Source: Herbaspirillum chlorophenolicum
Lineage (GTDB): Bacteria > Pseudomonadota > Gammaproteobacteria > Burkholderiales > Burkholderiaceae_D
DNA length: 64,000 nt
Direction: 5' to 3'
NCBI RefSeq assembly: GCF_001189955.1
Contig: NZ_LFLT01000025.1
Span: 16,567-80,566, forward strand
Both the position numbers and the translations under genes were made by a program. Numbering within the stretch: position 1 is the first letter of the stretch; the number at the start of each line of letters is the position of its first letter. Below the pieces are notes generated by a model. It did not search any database. It saw nothing but the letters and a program-made list of their open reading frames with translations, and had not been told where the DNA came from. Shown piece by piece: positions 36,516-45,417 of this stretch.

Positions 36516-37397
36516 ATGAAATGGGAAGGCAACCGCGAAAGCGATAATGTTGAAGACCGCCGCGGCGATGGTGGCGGAGGCGGCGGAGGCCTCCCTTTCG
36601 GCGGCCGTTCGATCGGGCTGGGTACGGTGGCGGTGGCGCTGGTGGCGTCCTATTTCCTCGGCATCAACCCGCTGACGATGCTGGATATGCTCTCCGGAGG
36701 CGGCGGCCAGGCGCCGATACAACAACAAGCGCCTGCCCACAAACCGCCGCCGGACGACCAGATGGCACGCTTTGTCTCGACCGTGCTGGCCGATACCGAA
36801 GACACCTGGGGCCAGTTGTTCGCCGCCAGCGGCAAGCAATATGTCCGCCCCAAGCTGGTACTGTTCTCCGGCAGTACAGCGACCGCCTGCGGCATGGGCC
36901 AGACCGCCACCGGCCCCTTCTACTGCCCGGGCGACCAGAAGGTCTACATCGACCTGTCCTTCTATGAACTGATGAAGCAGCGCTTCAAGGTCTCCGGCAA
37001 TTTCGCCCAGGCTTATGTCATCGCGCACGAGGTCGGCCATCATGTGCAGCACCTGCTGGGCATCTCGGACAAGGTCGACGCCGCCCGCCGCAATGCGACG
37101 GAGAAGCAGGCCAACGCCATGTCGGTGCGGCTGGAACTGCAGGCCGACTGCTTCGCCGGCGTCTGGGCCTACCATGCCAACAAGGCACGCGACATCATCC
37201 AAGACGGCGACGTCGAGGAAGCCCTCAACGCTGCCTCGGCCATCGGCGACGATGCCCTGCAGCGCCAGGCGCGCGGCGAAGTCGTGCCGGATTCCTTCAC
37301 CCACGGCACCTCGGCCCAGCGCGTAGCATGGTTCAAGCGCGGCATCACCGAAGGCAAGGTCAGCGCCTGCAATACCTTTGCTGCGCAGCAGCTCTAA
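36516..37397 (+). CDS. ypfJ: Predicted neutral zinc metallopeptidase (YpfJ family)
   Basis: A 293-residue predicted membrane-anchored metallopeptidase. The N-terminus is acidic with a Gly run, followed by one membrane helix at about residues 36-55 (GTVAVALVASYFLG). The catalytic zinc site is HEVGHH (H171-E172-H175), and the downstream LELQADCFAGVWAY supplies the third ligand region. AAGGAA five bases before the ATG at 36516 decides the start. The natural substrate of this family is unknown. It leads a run of four rightward genes. Confidence 0.9.
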   Translation: MKWEGNRESDNVEDRRGDGGGGGGGLPFGGRSIGLGTVAVALVASYFLGINPLTMLDMLSGGGGQAPIQQQAPAHKPPPDDQMARFVSTVLADTEDTWGQLFAASGKQYVRPKLVLFSGSTATACGMGQTATGPFYCPGDQKVYIDLSFYELMKQRFKVSGNFAQAYVIAHEVGHHVQHLLGISDKVDAARRNATEKQANAMSVRLELQADCFAGVWAYHANKARDIIQDGDVEEALNAASAIGDDALQRQARGEVVPDSFTHGTSAQRVAWFKRGITEGKVSACNTFAAQQL

Positions 37398-37412
37398 AAA
37401 ACCAGACGCCCC

Positions 37413-37697
37413 ATGTCCAACGACCTCAGCCAAAGCCTCGACACCATGCGCGCCGCACTGCGCCAATTGCAGGAAGGCGAAATCGGCGTCGCCGCCTTGT
37501 GCGGCGCTTGGCGCGCCCAAGGCGCCGTACTGTCGGCGCTGCCGCCACGCTACGAACAAGTTGCCGAAGACCTGCTCGGCCGCCTCGAAGCCGGCAGCCT
37601 GTTTACCGAAGAAAGCTGCTCGTTCAGCCAGCACGACCTGATCGACAGCCTCCATACCTGGCTGGATAAAGCCTCACATACTCTGGCGCCCAGCTGA
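37413..37697 (+). CDS. Conserved small protein of unknown function
   Basis: A 94-residue, mostly helical, acidic soluble protein (MSNDLSQSLDTMRAALRQLQ...). I do not recognise a domain. It is only 15 bp after the metallopeptidase stop and ends at the base where an alternative start of the next gene begins, so it belongs to the same operon. Two cysteines (LCGAW and EESCSF) are not arranged as a known metal site. Similar short proteins in this operon position are common in the group (recollection, not searched). Confidence 0.7.
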   Translation: MSNDLSQSLDTMRAALRQLQEGEIGVAALCGAWRAQGAVLSALPPRYEQVAEDLLGRLEAGSLFTEESCSFSQHDLIDSLHTWLDKASHTLAPS

Positions 37698-37723
37698 TGC
37701 TGCGTGCCGCAGAAAGAACCACG

Positions 37724-37945
37724 ATGCAAAAAATCACCTTCCCGCTGCAAGGCCATCCCCATGTGGAACTGAACCAATTGTTGAAGCTGTGCGGCCTGTG
37801 CGATAGCGGCGGCGCCGGCAAGCAGCTGGTGGCCGACGGCCACGTCAAGGTCAACGGCAAACCCGAGTCGCGCAAGACCTGCAAGATCACTGCGGGCCAG
37901 AAGGTCGTGCTGGGCGACGTCCAGATCATCGTGGTCGAAGAATAA
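37724..37945 (+). CDS. ybcJ: Small S4-domain RNA-binding protein (YbcJ-like)
   Basis: A 73-residue stand-alone S4 domain that binds structured RNA, close to E. coli YbcJ. The S4 pattern is HPHVELNQLLKLCGLCDSGG then KQLVADGHVKVNGKPESRKTCKI and a short final strand. I start it at the ATG at 37724; an earlier ATG at 37697 overlaps the stop of the previous gene but has no ribosome site and adds nine residues absent from YbcJ. It ends 2 bp before the DUF924 gene. Confidence 0.83.
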   Translation: MQKITFPLQGHPHVELNQLLKLCGLCDSGGAGKQLVADGHVKVNGKPESRKTCKITAGQKVVLGDVQIIVVEE

Positions 37946-37947
37946 GC

Positions 37948-38571
37948 ATGGCGACATCATCGCAACAGCAGGCCGACACCATCCTCGACTTCTGGTTTGG
38001 CGCCGGTTTCGACAACGCCGGCGCCGCAGAAGTGGCTGCGCGCCAGTCGGTGCTGTGGTGGAGCAAGAATCCGGAGATCGACGCCGACTGCCGTACCCGC
38101 TTCGAGCCGCTGCTCATGGATGCCGCGGCCAACCGGCTGGCCGACTGGGCCGATGCGCCGCGCACCACGCTGGCGCTGCTCCTGCTGCTGGACCAATTCC
38201 CGCGCAACATCTACCGCGATACCGCGCAGGCATTCGCCTTCGATGAACTGGCTCGCCAGCATTGCCACCTGGCGCTGGCCATGGGCCTGGACCAGCAGTT
38301 GCCGGCCATCGCCCGCGTGTTCGTCTACCTGCCGCTGGAACATTCGGAAGACATCGACGACCAGCAATATTCGCTGGAGCTGTTCCGCACGCTGGCCAAA
38401 CAAGCCGGCCAAGCCGACCGGGAAATCTTTGCCCACTTCGCTGACTATGCGAAGAAGCACCACCAGATCATCGAGCGTTTCGGCCGCTTCCCGCACCGCA
38501 ACCAGATCCTCGGACGCGCCTCCACTGCCGAGGAAAGCGCCTTCCTGCAACAGCCAGGTTCTTCCTTCTGA
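37948..38571 (+). CDS. DUF924 family protein
   Basis: A 207-residue, all-helical (TPR-like) soluble protein of the widespread DUF924 family, function unknown. Family landmarks are ILDFWFGAG at the start, LLLDQFPRNIYRDT in the middle and FVYLPLEHSED, with IIERFGRFPHRN near the end. It follows the S4 gene after 2 bp, implying co-translation, and is closed by a strong terminator at 38624-38654. Confidence 0.88.
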   Translation: MATSSQQQADTILDFWFGAGFDNAGAAEVAARQSVLWWSKNPEIDADCRTRFEPLLMDAAANRLADWADAPRTTLALLLLLDQFPRNIYRDTAQAFAFDELARQHCHLALAMGLDQQLPAIARVFVYLPLEHSEDIDDQQYSLELFRTLAKQAGQADREIFAHFADYAKKHHQIIERFGRFPHRNQILGRASTAEESAFLQQPGSSF

Positions 38572-38623
38572 ACCTGCCAGATTCGAAGCTCGGGCTGAAC
38601 TAGTTCGACGCCGCCGTAAAAAT

Positions 38624-38654
38624 AAGCGCCTTCCATATGAAGGCGCTTTTTCTT
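38624..38654 (+). terminator. Intrinsic terminator after the DUF924 gene
   Basis: AAGCGCCTTC, loop CATAT, GAAGGCGCTT: a perfect 10-bp stem followed by a T-rich tail. It separates this operon from the pilin cluster. Confidence 0.88.
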
Positions 38655-38697
38655 TCCCTACACTCGCCGCTTTCCCTATCTCTTTCGCCATCCGGCC

Positions 38698-39219
38698 ATG
38701 CCCCACCGCTCCTCCGGCTTCACGATGATAGAAGTGCTGGTCGCCATGCTCGTCATCGGCACCGGTGCACTGGCGATGGTCATGCTGCAGTTGCATGCCT
38801 TGCGCAGCAGCCGCGACAACAGCCTGCAGGCCAGGGCCGCAGCCATGGCAGGCGAGCTGGCCGAATTGCGCGCGGCTTACCACGCGGTTGCAACCGGCGG
38901 CGCCGATCCCTACCTGTTCGCGTTCGACGCAGGAAAAACGTCGCCCTCCTCCATCGCCGCTTGTTCATCCTCGCCATGCGATGCCACCGGCTTTGCCAAC
39001 GCCGCCATCGCTGACTGGTCCGCACGGCTGGCGCGCGACTTCCCTGCCGCCCGCGCCATAGTCTGCCGCGACAGCAGCGCCGGCAAGCAGCCCGCTTGGC
39101 GCTGCGACGACAGTCCGACATCGCCGGTCATGGTCAAACTGGGCTGGCGCCGCGCCGATTCTGCGCCTGATGATGCATCCAATGCAGCGCCGTTGATTCA
39201 GCTCTTCATCGATCGCTGA
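38698..39219 (+). CDS. pilV: Type IV pilus minor pilin PilV
   Basis: A 173-residue minor pilin. A short basic leader precedes the prepilin peptidase site in SSGFTMIEVLVAMLV, where cleavage occurs after Gly and the +5 Glu is present. The hydrophobic helix is followed by a globular domain with two cysteine pairs (ACSSSPC and CRDSSAGKQPAWRC). First gene of the cluster, 44 bp after the upstream terminator, so its promoter must be short or internal. Minor pilins prime pilus assembly and tip function. Confidence 0.88.
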   Translation: MPHRSSGFTMIEVLVAMLVIGTGALAMVMLQLHALRSSRDNSLQARAAAMAGELAELRAAYHAVATGGADPYLFAFDAGKTSPSSIAACSSSPCDATGFANAAIADWSARLARDFPAARAIVCRDSSAGKQPAWRCDDSPTSPVMVKLGWRRADSAPDDASNAAPLIQLFIDR

Positions 39220-39229
39220 ACACGCCACC

Positions 39230-40117
39230 ATGAAGATGCATCAACACCATTTCCAACGGGGCCTGACGCTGGTCGAAATGATGGCCGCGCTAACCGTCGG
39301 CCTGCTGGTGATCCTGGCCGCCACGGCACTGCTGCAGAACGCACGCGCCGCTTACCAGGACATCGACGATGCCGGACGTGTACAGGAAACCGGCCGCATG
39401 GCCATGGCACACCTTGCCGACGCCGTGCGCCAGGCCAACCACCTGCCGTGGGAAACGGCATTGGATAAGCTGCCGGCATCGGCACCGGGCCTGCGCGGCA
39501 TCGACAACAGCAGCCAGGCCAACGGGCTCGATCCGGCACAGGGACTTGTCACCGCCGACACCGGCCGCGGCCTCAACCAAAGCGACATCCTGATGCTGGG
39601 ATTTTTTGGCGCTCCGGACCACGCTGCCGGCAGCATCGTCAACTGCAGCGGCGCTGTGGTACCGAACGGACCGCTGGACGAAACCGCGCGCAGTTGGGTC
39701 ATCTACTACATCGCGCCAGGCACCGGCAACGAACCCGAACTGCGCTGCCGCTATCAGGGCAAGTCCGGCGCCTGGACCTCGGATGCGCTCGCGCGCGGCG
39801 TGGAAGCGATGCAGTTGCGCTACGCCGTGGACAGCGACGGCGACGGCCGTCCCGATCGCTGGCTCGACGCTTCCGCTATCGATACCGCGATGTGGCAGCG
39901 CGTGGTATTGGTGCGCATCGCCCTGCTGGTGCGCGGCAACCAGCGGCGTCCATCTGCGTCCGGTGCGCTTGCGCGCAGCTACGATCTGTTCCCCGCCGAG
40001 CCGGGCAATGCAGCCTACCGGTTTATAGAAAAGGACGGCGACCAGCGCCTGCGCGCAGTCTTTCAAACCACGGTATTCCTGCGCAACGCCACTTCGATAC
40101 CGGCGGCACAGCCATGA
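39230..40117 (+). CDS. pilW: Type IV pilus minor pilin PilW
   Basis: A 295-residue PilW-type minor pilin. The leader ends at RGLTLVEMMAALTVGLLVIL, the expected peptidase site with the +5 Glu. The C-terminal domain contains the long loops usual for PilW, with cysteines in IVNCSG and ELRCRYQG. It starts 10 bp after pilV and overlaps pilX by 4 bp (ATGA), so the genes form one translational unit. Confidence 0.88.
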   Translation: MKMHQHHFQRGLTLVEMMAALTVGLLVILAATALLQNARAAYQDIDDAGRVQETGRMAMAHLADAVRQANHLPWETALDKLPASAPGLRGIDNSSQANGLDPAQGLVTADTGRGLNQSDILMLGFFGAPDHAAGSIVNCSGAVVPNGPLDETARSWVIYYIAPGTGNEPELRCRYQGKSGAWTSDALARGVEAMQLRYAVDSDGDGRPDRWLDASAIDTAMWQRVVLVRIALLVRGNQRRPSASGALARSYDLFPAEPGNAAYRFIEKDGDQRLRAVFQTTVFLRNATSIPAAQP

Positions 40118-40701
40118 GTCGCCCGCCATCTCGCCAGCGCGGCGCCACGCTGATGATTGCGCTGATCATGCTGGCCGTGATCCTGCTGCTGGGCATCGCA
40201 TCGGCATCGCTGCTGATGCTGGACGAACGTGCGGCGCGCAACCATCGCGCCCATGAACAGGCAAGGATGGCCGCACAAGCGGCGCTTGACGATGCTTGCG
40301 AAGAAATACGGCGCGGCATACGCACCGGGGTGGCGCATGCCTTCCCTGCAAAAAATGGCTGCCACTCCGATAGCGAAAGACTGGCGTTGTGCCTGGGCAG
40401 CGCGCAAGCCACCGGATGGAAATTCACGCAGCTGACCGGCGCTGAAGAGGGTTCTGCAATCTATGGCCAATTCACCGGAAACCAGCCGCCCAACCCCGGA
40501 GACGAAATTCCGGCGCCGCGTTACCTGATCGAACTTGTCGCCGGCACGCCGCCCGCCACCATCCTTTACCGGCTCAGCGCCATCGGCTTCGGCCGCGATG
40601 GTGCGCAAGTGCTATTGCAAAGCATCGTCTTGCGGCGTATCGATGCCGCGGGAAGGGCGCAATGCGTACCGATCGGATGGCGCGCACTGGCCGCCGCATG
40701 A
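40114..40701 (+). CDS. pilX: Type IV pilus assembly protein PilX
   Basis: A 195-residue PilX-type minor pilin. The leader site is QRGATLMIALIMLAVILLLGIAS; as usual for PilX, the +5 Glu is absent. The body holds a helix rich in Ala/Arg/Glu and two cysteines (NGCHSDS, LALCLG). The start at 40114 overlaps the pilW stop; a longer frame from 39694 is just the pilW coding region read in another frame. In most betaproteobacteria pilY1 follows pilX; here it does not. Confidence 0.85.
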   Translation: MSRPPSRQRGATLMIALIMLAVILLLGIASASLLMLDERAARNHRAHEQARMAAQAALDDACEEIRRGIRTGVAHAFPAKNGCHSDSERLALCLGSAQATGWKFTQLTGAEEGSAIYGQFTGNQPPNPGDEIPAPRYLIELVAGTPPATILYRLSAIGFGRDGAQVLLQSIVLRRIDAAGRAQCVPIGWRALAAA

Positions 40702-40711
40702 CAGGAACCCA

Positions 40712-41164
40712 ATGACGACATCGCCGATGACATCCCGCACCAAACGCGGCTTCACCCTGATCGAGCTGACAGTGGCGGTCGCCATTATCGGCATCCTCGC
40801 CACGCTGGGCTGGAGCGGCTACAGCCAGCATGTGCTAAAGGCCCGGCGCGCCGAAGGGCGTGCCGCGGTACTGCAGGTATTGCTGCAGCAGGAACGGCAA
40901 TTCTCCTACCGTCACAGCTACCATGCCTTCGCTCCTGGCGCGGCGCAAACGGAATTCAAATGGTATTCGGGCGACCGGCCGGAAACCAGCGCCTACAGCA
41001 TCGCCGCGCAAGCCTGCGACGGCGAGGACCTGCGTAGCTGCGTGCGCGTGACGGCCACGCCCGGCGGTGCGCTGGTCAACGCCACCTATCGCGACGAGCG
41101 ATGCGGCGCGCTCTACGCCGATAGCCGCGGCCGGCGCGGCGCCGACGGCAATGACTGCTGGTGA
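40712..41164 (+). CDS. pilE: Type IV minor pilin PilE-like
   Basis: A 150-residue type IV pilin-like protein. The leader is basic (MTSRTKR), followed by GFTLIELTVAVAIIGILAT, a classic cleavage site with the +5 Glu. The C-terminal domain ends in RRGADGNDCW and carries cysteines at QACDGEDLRSC and DERCG, the PilE minor-pilin arrangement rather than that of a major pilin. AGGA lies upstream of the ATG at 40712. It directly follows pilX where pilY1 would usually stand. Confidence 0.85.
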   Translation: MTTSPMTSRTKRGFTLIELTVAVAIIGILATLGWSGYSQHVLKARRAEGRAAVLQVLLQQERQFSYRHSYHAFAPGAAQTEFKWYSGDRPETSAYSIAAQACDGEDLRSCVRVTATPGGALVNATYRDERCGALYADSRGRRGADGNDCW

Positions 41165-41168
41165 AACC

Positions 41169-41657
41169 ATGCACCCAAACGGCTCCACTCGCGGATTCAT
41201 CGGCGGCTTCACCCTGATCGAACTGATGGTGGTGCTTCTCATCGCCAGCGTCCTGCTGGCAGCGGGCGTCCCGGTGCTGCAGAATTTCGTTGCCGAACAG
41301 CAGCTCATCGGCGCCGGCAACGCCTTCCTCCACGGCGCCAGCCTGACCCGCGCCGAAGCCCTGCGCCACGGCCGCCGCGCAGACATGGTGCCGGCCGACG
41401 GCCGCGACTGGAAAAACGGCTGGCGCATCGCGGTCGGCAAACGCGAAGTGATGACCCAACCCGCACTGCCGCCCGGCATCGCCGTGGCCTATACCCGAGG
41501 CGGCGAAGCGGTGGCTTTCCAGGCAAGCGGACAACCGGGCACAAAAGGCAGCTGGTATTTCAGCGCCGCCGGCATGACGCGGGTGGTGATCATCAACTTT
41601 CTCGGACGCGTGCGCGTTTGCAACCCTGCCAGAGACAGCAGTTGCCAAGCCGATTGA
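41169..41657 (+). CDS. fimT: Type II/IV pseudopilin FimT/GspH-like
   Basis: A 162-residue FimT/GspH-type pseudopilin. The site is GFTLIELMVVLLIASVLLAAG with the +5 Glu. The GspH domain holds LTRAEALRHGRRADMV, and the end has CNPARDSSCQAD with two cysteines, the usual FimT finish. The start at 41169 is close behind the pilE stop; an in-frame ATG at 41151 overlaps pilE. In many genomes fimT is first in this cluster; here it is last. Confidence 0.85.
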   Translation: MHPNGSTRGFIGGFTLIELMVVLLIASVLLAAGVPVLQNFVAEQQLIGAGNAFLHGASLTRAEALRHGRRADMVPADGRDWKNGWRIAVGKREVMTQPALPPGIAVAYTRGGEAVAFQASGQPGTKGSWYFSAAGMTRVVIINFLGRVRVCNPARDSSCQAD

Positions 41658-41770
41658 TCCGGCTTCGAATGGGAGCGGAAACCGTCCTCAAAGCCGTGTA
41701 TATTGACGGGCATCCGGCGACACGCCCGGCCAGCATGGCTCGGCCACGCCCATCCCCATACGGCGACCCC

Positions 41771-42892
41771 ATGAACCTGACAGAAGATCCGATCTACCAA
41801 TTCGACGTCGGCAACGACCAACAAGCCATGGCGCTGGCGCTGATCCAGGCCGGTTTCGGCATGCTCAACACCACGCCCAATCCGCGTGTGGGCTGCGTGA
41901 TCGTCAAGGAGCGCCGCGTGATCGGCGCCGGCTTCACCCAGCCGCCCGGCGGCAACCATGCCGAAATCCAGGCGCTGGCCGACGCCGCCGCGCGTGGCCA
42001 GGATGTGCGCGGCGCCACTGTCTACGTCACGCTGGAACCCTGCAGCCACTTCGGCCGCACCCCGCCTTGCGCCGATGCGCTGGTGCGCGCCGGCGTGGCC
42101 CGCGTGGTGGCTGCCATCGCCGACCCTAATCCACTGGTGGCCGGCCAGGGCCTGGCCAAATTGCAGGCGGCAGGAATCGACGTCATGTGCGGCCTACTGG
42201 AAGAAGAAGCACAGGAAATCAACATCGGCTTCCTGGCGCGGATGCGCACCGGCAAACCCTGGGTACGCATGAAAAGCGCCGCCAGCCTGGATGGCAAAAC
42301 CGCCCTGCACAACGGCCTGAGCCAATGGATCACCAGCCAGGCCGCGCGTGACGACGGCCACGTCTGGCGCGCCCGCGCCTGCGCCATCATGGCCGGCATC
42401 GGCACCATCGCCAAGGACGACGCCCAGCTCACCGTGCGCGCCATCGACACGCCGCGCCAGCCGCGCCGCATCGTGGTCGACAGCAAGCTCGCCGTCTCGC
42501 CCCAGGCCCGCGTGATCCAGGGCGGCGGAACCTGGATCTTCACCGCCACCGAAGACAAGGAAAAAACCGCCAGGCTGGAGGCCGAAGGCGCCGAAGTCAT
42601 CGTGCTGGCCAACGCCGACGGCAAGGTCGACCTGCCCGCGCTGGTGCGCGAACTCGGCCAGCGCCAGATCAATGAATTGCATGTGGAAGCGGGCTCCAAG
42701 CTCAACGCTTCGCTGATCCGCGAAGGCTGCGTCGACGAACTGCTGGTCTATCTCGCGCCCAGCCTGCTGGGCGAGGGCCGCAACATGTTCGACTTGCCGC
42801 CGCTGGACGACCTGTCCGGCAAGATCGGCCTGAACTTCTATGAGGTCAAGCAGATCGGTCCGGATTTGCGTATCCTTGCACGGTTCAACTAA
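41771..42892 (+). CDS. ribD: Bifunctional riboflavin deaminase/reductase RibD
   Basis: Carries out two consecutive steps of riboflavin synthesis: deamination and then reduction of the pyrimidine intermediate. The N-terminal deaminase domain has the zinc site GGNHAEIQAL and PCSHFGRTPPC. The reductase domain follows from about 160 (RMKSAASLDGKTAL, VLxxxG-type segments and EAGSKLNASLI). Length 373 is normal. The ATG at 41771 is the natural N-terminus, though it lacks a good ribosome site. I checked the leader for an FMN riboswitch and did not see its conserved blocks. It lies 39 bp before ribE. Confidence 0.95.
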   Translation: MNLTEDPIYQFDVGNDQQAMALALIQAGFGMLNTTPNPRVGCVIVKERRVIGAGFTQPPGGNHAEIQALADAAARGQDVRGATVYVTLEPCSHFGRTPPCADALVRAGVARVVAAIADPNPLVAGQGLAKLQAAGIDVMCGLLEEEAQEINIGFLARMRTGKPWVRMKSAASLDGKTALHNGLSQWITSQAARDDGHVWRARACAIMAGIGTIAKDDAQLTVRAIDTPRQPRRIVVDSKLAVSPQARVIQGGGTWIFTATEDKEKTARLEAEGAEVIVLANADGKVDLPALVRELGQRQINELHVEAGSKLNASLIREGCVDELLVYLAPSLLGEGRNMFDLPPLDDLSGKIGLNFYEVKQIGPDLRILARFN

Positions 42893-42931
42893 TCGCCCGG
42901 CCCAGCCCGGAGTTCTTACAGAGGCAGCAAC

Positions 42932-43552
42932 ATGTTCACAGGTATCGTCGCCACCATCGGCAAAATCACCTCCGTCCAACCGCTCGCCGCCGGCCCCGAT
43001 GCCGGCGTGCGCCTGACCATCGATGCCGGCGCCCTGCCCATGGCCGACGTCGGCCTGGGCGACTCGATCGCCTTGAACGGCGCCTGCATGACCGTAGTGG
43101 AAAAAAGCGCCAACGGCTTCACCGTCGACGTCTCGCGCGAAAGCCTGAACCTCACCGCCGGCCTGGATGCCCCCGGCGAAGTCAACCTGGAAAAAGCCCT
43201 GACCCTGGCCGAACGCCTGGGCGGCCACCTGGTCTCGGGCCACGTCGACGGTCTGGGCCAAGTCCACTCCTTCGAACCGGTCGGCGAATCGCGCGAACTG
43301 ATCGTCGACGCGCCGAAGTCGCTGGGCAAGTACCTTGCCTACAAGGGCTCGATCGTGGTCAATGGCGTCTCGCTGACGGTCAACCGCGTCGAAGACCTGG
43401 CCGATGCCTGCCGCTTCTCGATCAACCTGATTCCGCACACGGTGGAAGTAACCACGTTGAAGCACCTGAAGGCCGGCAGCAAGGTAAATCTGGAAATCGA
43501 CCTGATTGCGCGGTATGTCGAGCGCATGCTCAGCACGTCCCATATCGCCTGA
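42932..43552 (+). CDS. ribE: Riboflavin synthase alpha chain
   Basis: Dismutates two 6,7-dimethyl-8-ribityllumazine molecules to riboflavin. The 206-residue protein shows the internal duplication of two lumazine-binding barrels: MFTGIVATIG with LNGACMTVVE in the first, and GGHLVSGHVDGLG with VNGVSLTVN in the second. AGAGG precedes the ATG. It follows ribD closely on the same strand; ribBA and ribH are not in the window. Confidence 0.96.
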   Translation: MFTGIVATIGKITSVQPLAAGPDAGVRLTIDAGALPMADVGLGDSIALNGACMTVVEKSANGFTVDVSRESLNLTAGLDAPGEVNLEKALTLAERLGGHLVSGHVDGLGQVHSFEPVGESRELIVDAPKSLGKYLAYKGSIVVNGVSLTVNRVEDLADACRFSINLIPHTVEVTTLKHLKAGSKVNLEIDLIARYVERMLSTSHIA

Positions 43553-43604
43553 TCGGCATTCATCGCTACATTGCCATGTAACTCCGTCCTATCTTGTACC
43601 GTCG

Positions 43605-44396
43605 TCACAGAGCGGACGAGTAGTGCGTATTCGCAACCGCAGCCGTATCGGCAAGGAAGGATTCGAAGGCCGCGACCAACGCAAGCGGCGTCTCGTTCAT
43701 CGGGTAATGACCGGCATTCTTCAAGATTTCAACAATGGCATGAGGATAGCGGCGAAGGTAGGTTTGCGCCATCAATCCGGCGTTGAATGTCGGATCGTGC
43801 TCCCCCACCAGCACCTTGACCGGATGCTGTCCGGTAATCTCGTTGCTGAAGTCAGTGTCGGCCCATGCACGGAAATATGCAGCGAACGCTTCCGGAGAGG
43901 AATGCGCCGCCGAATATGCCGCTTTCCATTCGACCCAGGACGAGGGCAAGCGTCCGCCGGTGCTGCGATCGATAATGGCTTTGCGCTTGTCCACGCACCC
44001 GGCGGCATCTTCAAGCAAACGCCGCGTCGCGGTATCGTACGAAATGCCGCCACAAGGAACCGGCGCAATGGCAACCAGTGCACGTACCCGCTCGGGGGCA
44101 CATGCAGCAATCCGCTCGATCGCCATGCCTCCCATCGAATGGCCGATCAGGCTGAAGGAGGTAAATCCGAGCGCATCGGCAAGCGCCAGCGCATCGGCGG
44201 CGATCTCATCGATCGTGTATGCGCCGCGCGTCTCCTGCATGCTCCCGTAGCCGCGATAATCCATGAATACATAGCTGAACGCATGGCCGGACAGCCAGGG
44301 TTCAATCTGTTCGAACGAGCGCGCATCACCAAACCAGCCGTGCAGGACGAGGACAGGGTGAGGGCCATTCCCCACGCGATGAAACGTATTGGGCAT
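43605..44396 (-). CDS. Alpha/beta hydrolase of unknown substrate
   Basis: A 263-residue cytoplasmic alpha/beta hydrolase. The oxyanion region is VLVLHGWFGD, the nucleophile elbow GHSMGG (Ser), and the catalytic His lies in NAGHYPMNE near the end; an Asp in VGEHDPTFN is the third residue. The ATG at 44396 has GGAG six bases upstream; the extension to 44501 is unlike the family. The gene is divergent from an AraC regulator, which may control it. I cannot name the substrate. Confidence 0.87.
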   Translation of the reverse strand: MPNTFHRVGNGPHPVLVLHGWFGDARSFEQIEPWLSGHAFSYVFMDYRGYGSMQETRGAYTIDEIAADALALADALGFTSFSLIGHSMGGMAIERIAACAPERVRALVAIAPVPCGGISYDTATRRLLEDAAGCVDKRKAIIDRSTGGRLPSSWVEWKAAYSAAHSSPEAFAAYFRAWADTDFSNEITGQHPVKVLVGEHDPTFNAGLMAQTYLRRYPHAIVEILKNAGHYPMNETPLALVAAFESFLADTAAVANTHYSSAL

Positions 44397-44520
44397 ATCG
44401 ACTCCGATGTGAATGAAATGTCGCCGCCATACGGCGCGGCGAGAAAAGATGCGGCAGATCGTAAGCCGGCCAGGCCAGGCCCACCTTCTGCATCGGGTCA
44501 TTCACTGTAGAATTTGGGCC

Positions 44521-45306
44521 ATGCGAAATACCCTGGTCGATCCCTTCGAAGACATCCCGCGCGGCGTGGTCGTGACCGCGAACGATTACGCGGCCGGTTC
44601 ATCGTTTCCCGTACATGCGCATCGGCGCGGGCAGTTCGCTTTCGCCGCTTGCGGCACGATCAGCATCACCACTCCCGAAGGCCGGTGGCTCGTTCCGCCA
44701 CAGCGGGCTTGCTGGATTCCCGCCGGGGTTGCTCACGAGATGACGATGGGCGGCCCCGTCACCATGCTCAATGCGTTCGTGTCGCCGGACGAAGCGCAGG
44801 CCGCGCAACTGCCGGCCGATTGCTGCGTCTATGGCGTTTCGGCACTTCTCAGGCAATTGCTGGAAGAGGCCATTGATTTACCCGCCATGTACGACGTTGA
44901 TGGGCGCGCCGGCAAGCTGATGAATCTGCTCGTCGCGGAAATAGCGTCGATGTCCCGCCTCTCGCTGCATGCGCCGTTGCCGGTTGATCCCCGCCTCGCC
45001 CGCGCATGCCGGCGTCTATTCGATGCGCCATCGGTCGCCACCGGACTCGACATGATCGCTGCCGAAACCGGAATGAGCCGGAGAACATTTACCCGGCATT
45101 TCCGTGTGCAGACCGGCGTGAGCTTTGCCGAGTGGCGCCAGCAAGTCTGCCTGCTCGCCGCCATCGAACGCTTGAGCGGAGGGCAACCCGTGACCCGGGT
45201 CGCATTGGATCTTGGCTACGCCAGTCCCAGCGCGTTCTCATCGGCATTTCGCCGCGTACTTGGAGAAACGCCGACCCAGTATCTGGAGACACGCCGAACG
45301 GCATGA
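44521..45306 (+). CDS. AraC-family transcriptional regulator with cupin domain
   Basis: A 261-residue regulator. An N-terminal cupin-like sensor domain (FPVHAHRRGQFAFAACGTISITTP, WIPAGVAHEM) is followed by the two helix-turn-helix motifs of the AraC domain (LDMIAAETGMSRRTFTRHFR and VTRVALDLGYASPSAFSSAFRR). The ATG at 44521 is used; the frame from 44413 overlaps the divergent hydrolase promoter. It is divergent from the alpha/beta hydrolase gene (124 bp) and 111 bp before metY. Confidence 0.9.
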   Translation: MRNTLVDPFEDIPRGVVVTANDYAAGSSFPVHAHRRGQFAFAACGTISITTPEGRWLVPPQRACWIPAGVAHEMTMGGPVTMLNAFVSPDEAQAAQLPADCCVYGVSALLRQLLEEAIDLPAMYDVDGRAGKLMNLLVAEIASMSRLSLHAPLPVDPRLARACRRLFDAPSVATGLDMIAAETGMSRRTFTRHFRVQTGVSFAEWRQQVCLLAAIERLSGGQPVTRVALDLGYASPSAFSSAFRRVLGETPTQYLETRRTA

Positions 45307-45417
45307 AGGCAGCGCCGTGCATATCGATATGCAAAATCATTCCTTCGCCGGTGACGGTGTCCGCGCTAGCGTCTTGCTGCAAGTTCCATCCCCAACAGAC
45401 GACAAGCGAGACACACC

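Noticed and set aside
41658..41770. FMN riboswitch upstream of ribD
   Set aside because: The conserved RFN blocks are absent and the leader is only about 110 bp.
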